Shown here: positions 7,367-8,649 of the stretch, in pieces
Numbering within the stretch: position 1 is the first letter of the stretch
How the letters are laid out: each line of letters begins with the position of its first letter
Assembly (NCBI GenBank): GCA_015485245.1
Contig: WFTY01000095.1
Coordinates: 1-8,649 of the forward strand
DNA: 8,649 nucleotides
Origin: Anaerolineales bacterium
GTDB lineage: Bacteria; Chloroflexota; Anaerolineae; Anaerolineales; UBA11858
Direction of reading: 5' to 3'
Notes under the pieces: generated by a model
Databases searched by the model: none
The model's input: only the letters and a program-made list of their open reading frames with translations
What the model was told of the DNA's origin: nothing
Translations under genes and position numbers: made by a program

Positions 7367-7375
7367 TGGTAGAAT
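7367..7375 (+). promoter_or_regulatory. Candidate extended -10 promoter of the VanW-family gene
   Basis: TGGTAGAAT matches the A2M promoter at every fixed position (TGnTAGAAT) and, like it, has a G two bases after the hexamer. No clear -35 box is seen. Only 11 nt separate the -10 box from the ATG at 7387, so transcription would begin about 4-6 nt before the start codon. With no Shine-Dalgarno sequence, this fits a leaderless or near-leaderless mRNA. Confidence 0.5.
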
Positions 7376-7386
7376 CGCGTTTGTCT

Positions 7387-8649
7387 ATGGAACAATCACG
7401 TTCGTGCCTTCCTTCGTTGGTGTTGATCCCCCTCGCGGTAACCCTAACTCTGGCCGCAGCCGTGCTGGCGTTGACCCTTGGTTACCAGCTCGCTCATCGC
7501 GGGGAAATCTTCCCTGGCGTAAGCGTCGGTCAGGTAGACCTTTCGGGGCTGACACCGGCGGAGGCCGCCGTGCGCCTGCAGGCGGTGTACGATTACCCGC
7601 AGCGCGCCCGCTTCATTCTGCGCGACGGTGAACGCACCTGGACGGCAACCCCCTACGAGTTAGGGATTCTCTTCGATCCCCAGGGCAGCGCCAGGCGCGC
7701 TTATCAGGTCGGTCGCCGCGGGGGGCTGTTCACGCGCCTCGGCGAACAGTGGCGCGCCTGGTTCCGCGGGGTGACGTTGCCTGTTGAGATGGTTTTCGAT
7801 CAGCGCATCGCGGCTTATTTTCTGGATTCCATCGCTGCTGAGATCAACGTCCCCACCGTTGAGGCCTCGTTGCAAGTGGATGGCGTGGACGTGGTGGTGC
7901 AGCGCGGTCAGGTGGGGCGATACCTCAACACCACCGCAGTGCTGGCGTTTTTGCAGACGTATGGCCAGGCGATGGTGGACGGCGAAGTGCCGTTGGTGGT
8001 GGAAGAAGACCCGCCGGTGATCCTCGACGTCGAAGAGCAGGCGCAGATTGTCCGCCGTATCCTCAGCGCGCCGTTGACACTGCGGATGCCCGGTGCAGGG
8101 GAAGACGGCCCCGGCCCGTGGGTCATCCCTGCGGAAAACCTGGCGAAGATGCTGGTCATCGAGCGGGTGAAAACCGAGGCTGGGGAGGCCTATCAGGTGC
8201 ACCTCAGCGAGACCAGCCTGCGCGATTTTCTCGCCCAGATTGCCCCCGGCCTGGAGCGCCAGCCGGAGAACGCTCGTTTTATCTTCAACGATGACACCCG
8301 TCAGTTAGAGCTGATTCAGTCAGCCGTTGATGGGCAGGCGGTGGATATCGAGGCCACAATCGCCGCCATCAATCGGGATGTGCTCGCCGGGGAGCACGAA
8401 GTCGCCTTGGATATGGAATACCAGTCGCCCGAGGTTGGTGATGACGCCACCGCCGAGAGCCTGGGGATCACGGAGCTGGTCAGCACGAACACCAGTTATT
8501 TCTATGGCTCCGACCCGGCGCGCAAGCAAAACATCCGCACGGCGGCCTCCCGTTTCCATGGGTTGCTGATTCCACCGGGGGCGACTTTTTCGATGGTGGA
8601 TGTGCTCGGCGATATCAGTCTGGACAACGGCTACGCCGAGGCGTGGATC
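7387..8649 (+). CDS. Membrane-anchored PG_binding_4/VanW-family protein, 5' part, 3' end outside window
   Basis: The frame is open for 421 codons from ATG 7387 to the window end with no stop. Residues 1-8 are a short cytoplasmic tail with Arg5, and about 9-31 form one hydrophobic helix, so the rest should face outward. The stretch GEIFPGVSVGQVDLSGLTPAEA at about 39-60 is the usual juxtamembrane motif of PG_binding_4/VanW (YoaR-like) proteins. Two PG_binding_4-like regions follow at about 87-190 and 229-328. The VanW domain begins near 359 (LGITELVSTNTSYFYGSD) and shows ASRFHGLLIPPGATFSMVDV near 387-406; it is cut after NGYAEAWI. VanW takes its name from vancomycin-resistance clusters but its biochemical role is unclear, and such proteins are widespread outside them; nothing here suggests resistance. 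A role at the cell wall is likely. The ATG is favoured because the helix follows it and TAG at 7348 closes the frame upstream. TTG at 7381 is an alternative start. Confidence 0.93.
   Translation, partial: MEQSRSCLPSLVLIPLAVTLTLAAAVLALTLGYQLAHRGEIFPGVSVGQVDLSGLTPAEAAVRLQAVYDYPQRARFILRDGERTWTATPYELGILFDPQGSARRAYQVGRRGGLFTRLGEQWRAWFRGVTLPVEMVFDQRIAAYFLDSIAAEINVPTVEASLQVDGVDVVVQRGQVGRYLNTTAVLAFLQTYGQAMVDGEVPLVVEEDPPVILDVEEQAQIVRRILSAPLTLRMPGAGEDGPGPWVIPAENLAKMLVIERVKTEAGEAYQVHLSETSLRDFLAQIAPGLERQPENARFIFNDDTRQLELIQSAVDGQAVDIEATIAAINRDVLAGEHEVALDMEYQSPEVGDDATAESLGITELVSTNTSYFYGSDPARKQNIRTAASRFHGLLIPPGATFSMVDVLGDISLDNGYAEAWI

Noticed and set aside
7245..7631. A 128-codon + strand frame covering the divergent promoter region and the VanW gene start
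   Set aside because: It crosses the VanW coding sequence in another frame, shows no ribosome-binding site or domain, and is Arg/Gly/Ala-rich like a shadow frame.
7660..8202. A 180-codon minus-strand frame inside the VanW-family gene
   Set aside because: It is antisense to a clearly recognisable coding sequence and has a His/Arg-rich, domain-free translation.
7387..8649. Reading the VanW-family gene as part of a vancomycin-resistance cluster
   Set aside because: No vanH, vanA, vanX or vanRS-like genes are present. The PG_binding_4 plus VanW architecture is common in bacteria without that role.

Overview
The window is GC-rich bacterial chromosome carrying three large protein-coding genes, two of them cut by the window edges. 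No RNA genes, mobile elements or CRISPR arrays were seen. The style of the proteins points to a Chloroflexota bacterium of the Anaerolineae type. That is inference from the Thr/Pro linker after the lipobox, the Big_5/SbsA-type Ig-like domains, the short M1 peptidase and a VanW/PG_binding_4 protein; there is no marker gene to prove it.

Layout, left to right. (1) Bases 2-1144, + strand: the 3' part of an M1-family zinc metallopeptidase with an intact HEXXH-18-E zinc site. Its N-terminus lies before the window. (2) Bases 1145-1296: a 152-bp convergent intergenic gap with two perfect GC-rich palindromes but no U-tract. (3) Bases 1297-7194, - strand: a complete 1965-residue bacterial alpha-2-macroglobulin (A2M) lipoprotein. 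It has a lipobox Cys, a Thr/Pro linker, four N-terminal Ig-like repeats, macroglobulin domains, a glycine-rich bait segment, a CVEQ thioester and a C-terminal receptor-binding-like domain. (4) Bases 7195-7386: a 192-bp divergent promoter region. (5) Bases 7387-8649, + strand: the first 421 codons of a membrane-anchored PG_binding_4/VanW-family protein. It is open to the window end with no stop codon.

How the genes fit together. The A2M and VanW genes are transcribed divergently. Each has a candidate extended -10 promoter of the form TGnTAGAATnG. The A2M transcript would have a leader of about 70 nt with a strong AGGAGG ribosome-binding site and a GC-rich hairpin. The VanW transcript would be leaderless or nearly so. 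The A2M and M1 peptidase genes converge. Two of the products are predicted to be anchored at the membrane and to act outside the cytoplasm: a covalent protease trap and a cell-wall-associated protein. The M1 enzyme's location cannot be judged. A surface-defence or envelope-maintenance theme is plausible but is not shown by the sequence.

The most notable item is the A2M: a thioester-active protease trap on an Ig-like stalk, with only four cysteines (lipid anchor, a close pair, thioester), and no pbpC beside it on the sides that can be seen.
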